From Bacillota bacterium (GTDB taxonomy: Bacteria; Bacillota; Clostridia; Christensenellales; CAG-138), in NCBI GenBank assembly GCA_023426265.1, contig JAFABA010000222.1, positions 1 to 26,834 on the forward strand: a stretch of DNA of 26,834 bases. The letters are read 5' to 3'. Below the pieces are notes generated by a model that was not told where the DNA came from, ran no database searches, and saw nothing but the letters and a program-made list of their open reading frames with translations. Every line of letters starts with the position of its first letter. Within the stretch, counting starts at the first letter, position 1. The translations under genes and the position numbers were made by a program. This document shows, piece after piece, positions 1 to 7,404 of the stretch.

Positions 1-815
1 GCGGCGATAACCACGGGATTGTCCTGCACCTCTCTGGGCGTCCCTTCCGCGATCTGCTTGCCGAAGTCAATCACATAGATGCGGTCGGAAATCTCCATGA
101 CAAGGTTCATATGGTGCTCGATCATAAACACCGTCAGATGGAACTCGTCCTTGATCCTGCGGATGAAAGCGGTGAGCTCGTCGGTTTCCTGCGGGTTCAT
201 GCCGGCCGCGGGTTCATCAAGAAGCAGCAGCTTCGGCTCGGTCGCAAGCGCGCGGGCGATTTCCAGATGCCGCTGCTTGCCGTAGGGCAGCGAGGTGGCG
301 ATTTCGTCCTTCGCATGCTCCAGGCCGACGATTTTTAAAAGCTCCAGCGCCTCTTTCCGCATTTCCTGCTCCTCCTTGCGGTTGAAGCGGAACACGGCGG
401 AAAACAGGCCCGCCTTGCTGTTCATATGCTTTGCGATCAGCACGTTTTCCAATACCGTCAGATTTTTAAACAGGCGGATATTCTGGAACGTGCGCGCGAT
501 GCCAAGCTTTGTGATGCGGTCCGGCGTTTTTGAAACCGCTACGGTATACTTCCCGCGGTTTGGCCCCGCGTACAGCCGCTTCATTTTGCCGCGCGGAAAG
601 TTGCTGGCGATGATGTCCCCATGGAAGCGCACCTCGCCGTTGGTGGGCGCGTATACGCCGGTGATGACGTTAAACGCCGTGGTCTTGCCCGCACCGTTGG
701 GACCGATGAGTGCGATGATCTCGCCTTGATCCACCGCCAGGGAGAGGTTATCCACCGCCACGACGCCGCCAAACTGCATGGTAACGTCCCGAAGCTCCAA
801 TACATGGCCGCTCAT
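1..815 (-). CDS. livG: Branched-chain amino acid ABC transporter ATP-binding protein LivG (3' end cut by window)
   Basis: This is one of the two cytoplasmic ATPases expected to power import of leucine, isoleucine and valine through LivHM. The ATG (815-813) overlaps the livM stop codon as ATGA, so translation is probably coupled. About 271 residues are visible and no stop is reached. The last visible residues align with the end of LivG proteins, so only a few codons should be missing. Visible motifs are Walker A GPNGAGKTT (around residues 38-46), the signature LPYGKQRHLEIARAL, Walker B LLLLDEPAAGMN and the switch region VFMIEHHMNLVM. The signature has Pro and Lys where LSYGQQ is usual. LivG-specific features are AAGMNPQET after Walker B and the SDRIYVIDFGKQIAEGTP tail. 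livF is expected just beyond the window edge. The family call is secure; the substrate is inferred from the family and operon. Confidence 0.95.
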   Translation of the reverse strand, partial: MSGHVLELRDVTMQFGGVVAVDNLSLAVDQGEIIALIGPNGAGKTTAFNVITGVYAPTNGEVRFHGDIIASNFPRGKMKRLYAGPNRGKYTVAVSKTPDRITKLGIARTFQNIRLFKNLTVLENVLIAKHMNSKAGLFSAVFRFNRKEEQEMRKEALELLKIVGLEHAKDEIATSLPYGKQRHLEIARALATEPKLLLLDEPAAGMNPQETDELTAFIRRIKDEFHLTVFMIEHHMNLVMEISDRIYVIDFGKQIAEGTPREVQDNPVVIA

Positions 816-1966
816 TTTTGTCTACCTCCCGCCGGGCGCTTGCCCCCGAATGTTCGTTTGACCCAGGCCGGAAAGCGCGCCACCGCGTCCCAGGAGAATT
901 CTCTTGTGCCCATGATGCCCCTGCGGTAGAACAGCACCACCACCATCAGCAGTATGGAGAAGATCACCATGCGGAAGCCGGGCCGAAACAGCGGCACTTC
1001 CCAGCCGGCGATAGAGAGCGGCTCGTCAAAGAAGCGCAGCAGGCCCTCCTTGCCTATGGTAACGAGGAACGAACCCAATATGCTCCCCGTAACGCTGCCG
1101 ATGCCGCCGATGACGATGATGAGCAGGATATCGTATGTCAGCGCGATGGAGAACGTCTTCGCCTCGATGGAGCGCATGAACATCGCCAATAACCCACCGC
1201 CCACGCCGGTAAAGAAGGAACTGATGACGAACGCCATCTGCTTGTGTTTGAACAGGTTCACGCCCATGGCCTCCGCCGCCACTTCATCCTCGCGTATGGA
1301 CTTGAACGCCCGGCCATAGGAGGAATGGATGAGCAGCACCATGAGCAGTATGCAGACCGCCGCGATGAGGAACGGTGTGATCATGGAAGGGACCAGGCCA
1401 AAGAACATCTCGGGAAAATCCGGGATTTTATTGAGCCCGTACGAGCCGTTTGTGATTTTGTCCATCTGCGGACTCGATACGATGGCGCGTATGATTTCCG
1501 AAAACCCGAGCGTGGCGATTGCGAGATAGTCGCTCTTTAAGCGCAGCACGGGGTAGCCGATCAGCGCGGCGAACAGCGCCGCACCCAAGCCCCCGAGTAT
1601 CAGCGCAAGGAAGGGATAGAGCGCCGTGAGCCACTCCGGCCCTGCCGCCATCGCCGTGCGGAAAGCGAATATCGCCGGGCTGACGCCGCCCGCGTAATAG
1701 ACCCCGTTCAAATTCTCCACCGGTATGACGAGCAGTGCCGTAATATACGCGCCGATGGACATAAAGCCCGCCTGCCCCAATGAGAACAGGCCGGTAAACC
1801 CGTTCAGGAGGTTCATGGAGACCGCCACCACCGAGAGGATGGCGCTCTTTTGCAACAGCGTGTAGAGCATGCCGTTCTGGTATTTATGCGCCTCCAGTAT
1901 GTATAGGAGGATGAGCAGTACGGCCGCTACCGTAAGCGAACAGATGCGTTTGGTTGTCTGTTTCAT
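812..1966 (-). CDS. livM: Branched-chain amino acid ABC transporter permease LivM
   Basis: LivM is an inner-membrane permease that pairs with LivH to form the translocation channel. The protein is very hydrophobic, with roughly nine to ten membrane segments. It carries LivM hallmarks: NLLNGFTGLFSLGQAGFMSIGAY near the N terminus, YLAIATLGFSEIIR, and the ATPase-coupling loop with GRAFKSIREDEVAAEAMGVN. I place the start at ATG 1966, giving 384 residues, because AAGGTG lies 8 nt upstream. A GTG at 1975 would add three residues and overlap the livH stop as GTGA, but has no good ribosome binding site. The stop overlaps the livG start by 4 nt. An insertion-like stretch around residues 90-115, between the third and fourth hydrophobic segments, makes it longer than short LivM homologues, as is common in Clostridia. 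Confidence 0.94.
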   Translation of the reverse strand: MKQTTKRICSLTVAAVLLILLYILEAHKYQNGMLYTLLQKSAILSVVAVSMNLLNGFTGLFSLGQAGFMSIGAYITALLVIPVENLNGVYYAGGVSPAIFAFRTAMAAGPEWLTALYPFLALILGGLGAALFAALIGYPVLRLKSDYLAIATLGFSEIIRAIVSSPQMDKITNGSYGLNKIPDFPEMFFGLVPSMITPFLIAAVCILLMVLLIHSSYGRAFKSIREDEVAAEAMGVNLFKHKQMAFVISSFFTGVGGGLLAMFMRSIEAKTFSIALTYDILLIIVIGGIGSVTGSILGSFLVTIGKEGLLRFFDEPLSIAGWEVPLFRPGFRMVIFSILLMVVVLFYRRGIMGTREFSWDAVARFPAWVKRTFGGKRPAGGRQK

Positions 1967-1971
1967 ATGCG

Positions 1972-2853
1972 TCACACCTTATCCGTACCTTTCTCACCGA
2001 AGAGCCCGGTGGGCTTTAAGAGCAGCATAAGTATGAGCAGCAGGAAGGTAAACGCGTCGCTGAACGTGGAATACCCAAGAGCGACAAGCATCGTCTCGCT
2101 GATGCCGATCAAAAAGCCGCCCACCACCGCGCCGGGAATGGAGCCGATCCCGCCGAACACCGCCGCCACAAAGCATTTTAAGCCTGGAAGCGTGCCGGAG
2201 AACGGCGTGACGGACATGCGGTCCGTAAAATACAGCACGGAGCCGATCGCCGCAAGCGCCGAGCCAATAATAAACGTCATGCTGATGACGGAGTTGATTT
2301 TGATGCCCATCAGCTTGGAGGTTTCAAAATCCTTGCTGACGGCACGCATGGCCATGCCGACCTTTGTATGGTTGATCAAAAGCATCAGCAATATCAGCAG
2401 CGCAACCGTAAGCACCGGAGTCAGGAATGTAACAAGGCTTGCCGAAACGTCCCCGATCTGGAAGATCCGCTTTAACAGCGGGATTTCAGGATATCCTTTC
2501 GGAATGGCTGTAAACAGATACGTCGCCAGATTTTGCAGCAGGTAAGAAACGCCGATGGCGGAGATCATGATGGACATCCGCGGCGCCGCACGCAAAGGCT
2601 TGTACGCGGCGCGCTCGATCCCCACGCCGAGCAGTATGGTAACGAGTATGACCACGGGGATCGCCAGCTGCCAGGGCATGCTGGACATGCAGAATATCAT
2701 GAAATATCCTGCCATCATGAAGATTTCGCCATGGGCAAAGTTGATTAAGCGTAAGATACCGTATACCATCGTATAGCCGATGGCGATGAGCGCGTAAGCG
2801 CCGCCCAGCGAGATGCCCGTCAGGCAGTGCTGCAAGAAGGTTGTCATGCTCAT
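1972..2853 (-). CDS. livH: Branched-chain amino acid ABC transporter permease LivH
   Basis: LivH is the second channel-forming permease of the LIV system. It is about 293 residues, the usual family length, with about eight hydrophobic segments. It contains GISLGGAYALIAIGYTMVYG and LRLINFAHGEIFMMAGY near the N terminus, both typical of LivH. The coupling loop reads TKVGMAMRAVSKDFETSKLMGI. The GLKCFVAAVFGGIGSIPGAVVGG motif is near the C terminus. The ATG at 2853 is preceded by a GGGGGG run about 10 nt upstream. A TTG at 2871 in the same frame, or an ATG at 2847, are alternatives. It is separated from livJ by a terminator-like hairpin, and its stop lies at or just before the livM start, so livHMG form one translational unit. 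Confidence 0.94.
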   Translation of the reverse strand: MSMTTFLQHCLTGISLGGAYALIAIGYTMVYGILRLINFAHGEIFMMAGYFMIFCMSSMPWQLAIPVVILVTILLGVGIERAAYKPLRAAPRMSIMISAIGVSYLLQNLATYLFTAIPKGYPEIPLLKRIFQIGDVSASLVTFLTPVLTVALLILLMLLINHTKVGMAMRAVSKDFETSKLMGIKINSVISMTFIIGSALAAIGSVLYFTDRMSVTPFSGTLPGLKCFVAAVFGGIGSIPGAVVGGFLIGISETMLVALGYSTFSDAFTFLLLILMLLLKPTGLFGEKGTDKV

Positions 2854-2907
2854 AAAAGCGTAGCCCCCCAAATACTAGAAAGCAATTTCGCGCATATGCC
2901 ATTGCTT

Positions 2908-2940
2908 AAAAAAGAGGCGGGAGACGAGACGCCCCCCGCC
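2908..2940 (-). terminator. Intrinsic terminator between livJ and livH
   Basis: On the minus strand a GGCGGG/CCCGCC stem (2935-2940 with 2916-2921) is followed by TC and a run of six T (2913-2908). It lies between the livJ stop and the livH start. In LIV operons this arrangement gives more binding protein than membrane components, through partial read-through. The loop is 13 nt, so the hairpin is moderate rather than strong. Confidence 0.6.
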
Positions 2941-2957
2941 CGCATGCGGATTTAATG

Positions 2958-4121
2958 TTACTGAACAGAAACGGTCTTAAGGAACTTGAACTGGCCGTTT
3001 TCAATGGTCTTGATGAAGGCCATGTCCTTCTTGGCGTCGCCGTTTTCGTCGAAGGAGATGGCGCCTGTCACGCCCTCGATGGACACGCCCACAAGCGCGT
3101 CGCGGATAGCGACGGAATCGGCGGAGCCGGCAGCCTTGATGGCTGCGATCGCCGTCAGATACGCGTCATACCCGAGCGCAGAAACGGCGGGGATAATTTC
3201 GGACTGCTTGTTTTCCGCGAGGTACTTTTTAAAGCCTATGATAAATTTTTCCGCTTCGGCGGTCGCCGGGTCGGCGTCGTCAAAGAACGTGGAGAGCACA
3301 ACGCCTTCGGCGTACTGGCCGGCATTGTCAATAATAGAGGAGTTCTCCCACGTATCGCCCGCCATAATCTTAGCGGTGATGCCAAGCTCGCGCGCTTGCT
3401 GGATGACCAGCGGGGCCACCTGAATGGAGGAGGGCGCGAATATCACATCAGGGTTCGCAGCCTTAATGTTGGTGAGGATAGCTTTAAAATCTGTCTGACC
3501 AGTCTGGAACTGCTCTTCCGCGGCGATTGTGCCGCCAAGCTTGACAAACGCTTCCTTGAAGAAGTTGCCCAGACCCGAGGAATAGTCGTCGCCCAACTGG
3601 GTGATGACGGCCGCGGTCTTTGCGCCCTCTTGTATGGCGTAGTTGGCCATGACGGTGCCCTGGAAGGGATCCAGGAAGCATACGCGGAAGTAATAGTCGT
3701 TGCCCAAAGTGACTTGCGGGTTGGTGCAGGAAGCGCCGATTGCGGGAACCTTCGCGTCCTTGAAGATTTCACCCGCGGCGATGGATACGCCGGAACCGTA
3801 GGAGCCGACGATGACCTTGCAGCCTTTGCTGATCAATGTCTGGGCGGCAGAAACGGCCTCGGTCTTGTCGGATTTGTTATCCGCTTCCTCAAGCACTATT
3901 TTGTAGGTTTCGCCGTTGATGTCCACGGTGGGATAAACTTGATTCGCATAGCGGACGCCCAGCACTTCCTGGAACCCGCCGCCGCCGTTTTCGCCGGTCT
4001 GCGGCTCAAACACGCCGATTTTGATGACCTTTTCCCCGCTTGACGATGCAGGCGCGCACGCGCTCACCGCCACTGCCATGCACAAAAGCACAGCAACAAG
4101 AACAACCAGGCTTTTCTTCAT
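2958..4121 (-). CDS. livJ: Branched-chain amino acid ABC transporter substrate-binding lipoprotein LivJ
   Basis: This is the extracytoplasmic receptor that delivers branched-chain amino acids to LivHMG. The ATG at 4121 is preceded by AGGAGGAGC 6 nt away, giving 387 residues. In-frame codons further upstream, which would add 44 residues, lack a ribosome binding site and do not look like a signal sequence. The N terminus is a lipoprotein signal peptide with a VSAC lipobox, Cys22 being the lipidated residue. The mature part is a type I periplasmic-binding fold: VIKIGVFEPQTGENGGGG, the hinge-region VIVGSYGSGVSIAAGEIFKD, then IGASCTNPQVT and YYFRVCFLDPFQG. The exact ligand could be another small amino acid, since this family varies. 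It is the first gene of the operon, with its own promoter at 4203-4231. Confidence 0.94.
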   Translation of the reverse strand: MKKSLVVLVAVLLCMAVAVSACAPASSSGEKVIKIGVFEPQTGENGGGGFQEVLGVRYANQVYPTVDINGETYKIVLEEADNKSDKTEAVSAAQTLISKGCKVIVGSYGSGVSIAAGEIFKDAKVPAIGASCTNPQVTLGNDYYFRVCFLDPFQGTVMANYAIQEGAKTAAVITQLGDDYSSGLGNFFKEAFVKLGGTIAAEEQFQTGQTDFKAILTNIKAANPDVIFAPSSIQVAPLVIQQARELGITAKIMAGDTWENSSIIDNAGQYAEGVVLSTFFDDADPATAEAEKFIIGFKKYLAENKQSEIIPAVSALGYDAYLTAIAAIKAAGSADSVAIRDALVGVSIEGVTGAISFDENGDAKKDMAFIKTIENGQFKFLKTVSVQ

Positions 4122-4202
4122 AAAAAAGCTCCTCCTGCTTTTTGATATATGAATCAATACTTGGGATAACCGGAATAAGGCGCCATTGTGAACTCCATTT
4201 TT

Positions 4203-4231
4203 ATTATACACATCCCATGCTCCATGCGCAA
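4203..4231 (-). promoter_or_regulatory. Sigma-A-type promoter of livJ
   Basis: Reading the minus strand, TTGCGC (4231-4226), a 17-nt spacer and a perfect TATAAT (4208-4203) lie upstream of livJ. Transcription would start near 4196, leaving a 5' leader of about 75 nt. Confidence 0.7.
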
Positions 4232-4318
4232 TGTATGAGTAATAAAATTGCATTTTTCCCGTATAAGCGCGCTCGAAAATACGCGAAATCCATTGGGCCG
4301 TCTATCCTTTTTCTATGC

Positions 4319-4349
4319 AAAAAGCCGCGCGGCGGCGTGCCGTGCGGCT
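4319..4349 (-). terminator. Intrinsic terminator downstream of spoIVA
   Basis: On the minus strand AGCCGCACGGC (4349-4339) pairs with GCCGCGCGGCT (4333-4323), with one mismatch in 11 bp and a 5-nt loop, followed by five T (4323-4319). It sits 26 bp past the spoIVA stop and isolates spoIVA from livJ. Confidence 0.8.
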
Positions 4350-4374
4350 CAAGCGACAAAGCTGGGATTTTCTG

Positions 4375-5853
4375 TTAAAGCAGGATGCAGATCAGGCCAT
4401 TGCACCCGTCGTTCGCGATGCGCTGGAGGGTCTTTTGCAGCTTCTGCTGCACGGCCTCCGGCATTCTCCCCGCCTTGCCCGCCATAGAGTCCCGCACAAG
4501 GTCGTAGAGGTTTTTGCCGAATATGTTGGTCTCCCAGATGGCGGCGGGGTCCTTTTCGAACCGCTCCATCAGGTAATCCATCAGCGCTTCGGACTGCTCG
4601 GCGCTGCCTACGATGGGATTGACCTCCGTCTGCATATCCACGCGGAAAAGCTGGAGCCCGGAGGATTTCGCCTTAAGCCGCACGCCGAACTTGTTGCCCT
4701 GCTGAATGATTTCCGGCTCCTCCAGTTCCATTTCGTCTATAGAGGGCGGCACCATGCCGTAGCCCAGCGTCTGCGCGCTCTCCAATGCCCCCGCGATACG
4801 GTCGTACGCGCGCTTGGCGACGGCAAAACTCTTGAGCGCGCTCATCAGCTCATAATCGTCAGCGATATTGTAGCCGCATTCCTGGCTCAGGATATCGTAG
4901 AACATGCCCTCTTCCGGCACAAGGTTCAATGTGGCGCAGCCCGTGCCCATATCCACCGATTCCACGGCGCAGGGGTTGAAGCGCTCCAAGTCGCTCAACG
5001 CCGCGCACATGGTCCTGTGATCCTTCATGCGGGACAGATGGGGCATTTGCGCCCTTATGGGCGCTACCACCCGCTGCATGACGGGATGGTCCTGATTGAG
5101 CTCCATCATATACCCGGGCAGGCGGATGAACAGTTCTGCAAGCGGGAACTCCATGAGCACCTGCTCCAAGAGGTCGCTTGCGGAAGAGCCGGACATATTG
5201 AGCGCATCCAGCGTCACCACGCTTACGCCATACTTCTGCGTAAGTTCGTCCCGCAGGGACTGGCAGTACGGGCCGTCCGGGTCCGTACTGTTGATGACGA
5301 TGACAAACGGCTTGCCGGTGGCCTTCAATTCGTCCACCACGCGCTGCTCGGCCTCCACATAGCTTTCGCGCGGGAGATCGGTGATGCTGCCGTCGGTGGT
5401 CATGACCACGCCGATGGTGGAATGGTCCGTAATGACCTTGCGCGTACCGATTTCCGCCGCCTCTTCAAAGGGGATCTCATAGTCGAACCACGGAGTACGC
5501 ACCATCCGGGGCGTATCCGCCTCCATGTGGCCGATCGCGCCCGGCACCCAATAGCCCACGCAGTCCACCATGCGGACGTTGCAGTGCGCGTTATCGCCCA
5601 GCTCCAGGCGCACCGCCTCGTTGGGTACAAACTTGGGCTGGGTGGTCATGATGGTCTTCCCCGTGCCGCTCTGCGGCATTTCATCCACCACGCGCGTGCG
5701 GACGTACTCGTTTTCGATGGCGGGCAAAATCAAATGATCCATGAAGCGCTTGATAAATGTCGATTTCCCCGTGCGTACGGGGCCGACCACGCCGATGTAG
5801 ATATCGCCCTGCGTGCGCTTTGCTATATCCTGATACAGCTCCATTCTATCCAT
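4375..5853 (-). CDS. spoIVA: Stage IV sporulation protein A, spore coat morphogenetic ATPase
   Basis: SpoIVA polymerises on the forespore surface using ATP and forms the basement layer of the spore coat. The 492-residue product matches the usual length. Walker A is GPVRTGKST, with Lys30 in the same position as in Bacillus subtilis. Next come TGKTIMTTQPKFVPNEAVRLEL and MVDCVGYWVPGA (the Walker B region), then EIGTRKVITDHSTIGVVMTTDG and the NSTD nucleotide-specificity region. The C terminus GCNGLICILL corresponds to the conserved membrane-anchoring end. The ATG at 5853 has GGAGG 7 nt upstream. The gene is monocistronic, with a terminator after it and a possible sigma-E-like promoter before it. 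This is the best single indicator that the organism makes endospores. Confidence 0.97.
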   Translation of the reverse strand: MDRMELYQDIAKRTQGDIYIGVVGPVRTGKSTFIKRFMDHLILPAIENEYVRTRVVDEMPQSGTGKTIMTTQPKFVPNEAVRLELGDNAHCNVRMVDCVGYWVPGAIGHMEADTPRMVRTPWFDYEIPFEEAAEIGTRKVITDHSTIGVVMTTDGSITDLPRESYVEAEQRVVDELKATGKPFVIVINSTDPDGPYCQSLRDELTQKYGVSVVTLDALNMSGSSASDLLEQVLMEFPLAELFIRLPGYMMELNQDHPVMQRVVAPIRAQMPHLSRMKDHRTMCAALSDLERFNPCAVESVDMGTGCATLNLVPEEGMFYDILSQECGYNIADDYELMSALKSFAVAKRAYDRIAGALESAQTLGYGMVPPSIDEMELEEPEIIQQGNKFGVRLKAKSSGLQLFRVDMQTEVNPIVGSAEQSEALMDYLMERFEKDPAAIWETNIFGKNLYDLVRDSMAGKAGRMPEAVQQKLQKTLQRIANDGCNGLICILL

Positions 5854-5903
5854 ACCGGGGCCTCCTTCTCATGACATCAGACTAAAACACTAGATATATA
5901 TGA

Positions 5904-5932
5904 GATGGATGGACAAAACAGAATGAATATTG
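5904..5932 (-). promoter_or_regulatory. Possible sigma-E-like promoter of spoIVA
   Basis: On the minus strand CAATATT (5932-5926) resembles the sigma-E -35 box (KMATATT, 6 of 7). After 14 nt comes CATCCATC (5911-5904), which partly fits the -10 box CATACAMT (5 of 8). spoIVA is sigma-E dependent in Bacillus subtilis, so such a site is expected here. The match is imperfect and this is a proposal. Confidence 0.35.
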
Positions 5933-5962
5933 CGCAGTAATTTATCCCACTGAAATCAATTT

Positions 5963-6065
5963 TGTAGGGAACGCCGCCCTCGGCGTCCCGTTTCTGCCCT
6001 ATATCTCTCTAACAAATATGGAATTTCCCTGTCATGGCGGGCGGCCGAGGGCGGCCGCCCCTACA
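5963..6065. repeat. 103-bp element with 27-bp imperfect terminal inverted repeats
   Basis: The two ends start with TGTAGGG and end with CCCTACA. The left arm 5963-5989 matches the reverse complement of the right arm 6039-6065 at 22 of 27 positions, and both arms contain the core CGCCCTCGG / CCGAGGGCG. The middle, 5990-6038, has no coding potential. It lies between spoIVA and the YdcF-like gene. The form suggests a MITE or REP-like intergenic repeat. No second full copy occurs in the window, so multicopy status is inferred. Confidence 0.6.
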
Positions 6066-6116
6066 GGAATGTCGAAAATTAATTTCCGTGAATTTATGCA
6101 GCGTTCTGTTGATTTA

Positions 6117-6869
6117 TTACAGCCTGCCCAGCAGTGTATAGCCCCAGATGGCCACGCATTCGCGCAGGTGGTTGTTGAGGGAAATATACCAGACGTCGGG
6201 CGCGGCGATCCCCTGCGCCTGGATCCCCTGCCGGGCCGCGACGCGGGAAGCGCGGAACACATGAAAATCCGTGGTGACGAACGCGATGGTTGCGTCCTTA
6301 TGAAAGCGCTCTTTTATGATCTGATTGGAATAGGCGAAATTCTCCTCCGTATTGGTGGAAGCTCCCTCTTTGATATAACGGGAGGCGGGAACGCCTTTTT
6401 GCTCAAAATAGCGCGCCATGGCCTCGGCTTCGCTGATGCGCTCGTTGTCCCCCTTGCCGCCCGAAAGGATGGCGATGGCGTCCGGATGCTCGAGAAGATA
6501 TGCGATTGCGGTATCCATGCGGTGGCGCAGCACAAGCATCGGCTTATCCCCCCGAAGCCCCGCGCCCAATACAATCACGGCATCGGCCCCGGAATATACC
6601 TTCTTATTTGCTTCCCGGTCAATCATGATCCATGTCACGGCAAACAGCAATGTGAAGAGCAGATACCCGGCGGCAACTACGGCGAGTACAACATGCCCCA
6701 CCTTCCCAGCGCTTTGCAGCTTTGGCAGAAGCACGCTGAGCGCGACCAGCGGCAGTCCCAATATGGCGGGCAACGCCACGCCGAGATTCATGGTGCTGAT
6801 GAAGCTGACAAAAATGGTATCAGCCAACCCGAATGCGCCAAGGACAAAAAGCAATACCCGCATCAACAT
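6117..6869 (-). CDS. YdcF/SanA-like DUF218 membrane protein
   Basis: The protein is about 250 residues. The N-terminal third holds about three hydrophobic segments. It is followed by a DUF218 domain with VIVLGAGLRGDKPM, RMDTAIAYL, AILSGGKGDNERISEAEAM, EGASTNTEENFAYS and IAFVTTDFHVFRASRVA, the conserved blocks of the YdcF/ElyC/SanA family. Members act at the cell envelope and some affect peptidoglycan precursor metabolism or vancomycin sensitivity; the precise reaction is not established. The start is uncertain: ATG 6869 is chosen, TTG 6875 is closer to the AAAGG motif, and ATG 6863 is also possible. An extended -10 element (TGG TATACT, 6917-6912) lies upstream, so the gene may have its own promoter although it follows the CmpB-type gene on the same strand. 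Confidence 0.85.
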   Translation of the reverse strand: MLMRVLLFVLGAFGLADTIFVSFISTMNLGVALPAILGLPLVALSVLLPKLQSAGKVGHVVLAVVAAGYLLFTLLFAVTWIMIDREANKKVYSGADAVIVLGAGLRGDKPMLVLRHRMDTAIAYLLEHPDAIAILSGGKGDNERISEAEAMARYFEQKGVPASRYIKEGASTNTEENFAYSNQIIKERFHKDATIAFVTTDFHVFRASRVAARQGIQAQGIAAPDVWYISLNNHLRECVAIWGYTLLGRL

Positions 6870-6911
6870 CCGCAATTCCGCCTTTCCGGACTGTATTCAT
6901 ACTTTCTTTTG

Positions 6912-6920
6912 AGTATACCA
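6912..6920 (-). promoter_or_regulatory. Extended -10 promoter element upstream of the YdcF-like gene
   Basis: On the minus strand TGG directly precedes TATACT (6917-6912), an extended -10 element. No convincing -35 box is present at 17 nt, as is common for extended -10 promoters. Confidence 0.4.
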
Positions 6921-6950
6921 GAAAGCGGGCGCGTATGCGGAAATGAAATA

Positions 6951-7340
6951 TTATAGACCGGAATAATTAAAGACTTGCGCTATGGCCTGTACGATGAGCG
7001 CGACAAACATGCTCAGCAGGAACCAGAGGCCGCTGTAGAGGAGGCAGACCTGGCCATAGAGGTTGACGGGCAGGCCGGAATAATCCCATATGTTCCATTT
7101 GAGCCGCACGTTCACCACCGCCCCGCCCAGGAATTCCAGAGCAGTAATGATGGCTGCCCCGACGACGCCTTTTAATAGCATTTGTTCCGGCCCGATACGG
7201 GCGAACACCAAATACAGCAGTAAGAAGACGATGCCCCCCATGACGCCCATGCTCCAGTGGGTATGCTTTCGCCAAAGAAGCTCCAGCAGCATGTAGCATC
7301 CTCCCCCGAACAAAAGCAACCCCGGATACAGCAGCGCCAT
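6951..7340 (-). CDS. Small CmpB-type (putative ABC transporter type IV) membrane protein
   Basis: A 129-residue protein with four hydrophobic segments, resembling the ABC_trans_CmpB family of putative ABC permease proteins. The family features visible are FGGGCYMLLELLWRKHTHWSMG, the GPEQMLLKGVVGAAIITALEF segment and WNIWDYSGLPVNLYGQVCLLYSGLWFLLS. No ATPase partner is nearby and the function of these proteins is not known. The ATG at 7340 is supported by GGGAGGG, 7 nt upstream. An in-frame ATG at 7358 lacks a ribosome binding site. The ribosome binding site is inside the 3' arm of the terminator-like hairpin that follows nagA, so expression may be conditional. Confidence 0.8.
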   Translation of the reverse strand: MALLYPGLLLFGGGCYMLLELLWRKHTHWSMGVMGGIVFLLLYLVFARIGPEQMLLKGVVGAAIITALEFLGGAVVNVRLKWNIWDYSGLPVNLYGQVCLLYSGLWFLLSMFVALIVQAIAQVFNYSGL

Positions 7341-7377
7341 AAAAAATCCCTCCCGCATTCAGCATGCGTGGAGGGAT
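7341..7377 (-). terminator. nagA terminator hairpin that contains the ribosome binding site of the next gene
   Basis: On the minus strand ATCCCTCC-A-CGCAT (7377-7364) pairs with ATGCG-GGAGGGAT (7358-7346), with a single bulged A and a 5-nt loop, followed by six T (7346-7341). The 3' arm is also the GGGAGGG ribosome binding site, and the T run is the spacer to the ATG at 7340. Confidence 0.75.
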
Positions 7378-7404
7378 GGGAATTATGCATAGGTTGAGCG
7401 AATT

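Noticed and set aside
2869..2871. TTG at 2871 as the livH start
   Set aside because: It has no ribosome binding site and adds six residues absent from relatives; ATG 2853 fits better.
2955..4043. A 362-codon open frame on the plus strand opposite livJ
   Set aside because: It has no ribosome binding site and no recognisable family, and lies fully within livJ.
4315..5874. A 519-codon open frame on the plus strand opposite spoIVA
   Set aside because: It is a shadow of a GC-rich gene: composition is rich in His, Arg and Leu with no domain, and no ribosome binding site; spoIVA on the other strand is certain.
6018..6956. A 312-codon open frame on the plus strand opposite the YdcF-like gene
   Set aside because: The minus strand encodes clear DUF218 motifs; the plus frame begins inside the inverted-repeat element and has no protein features.
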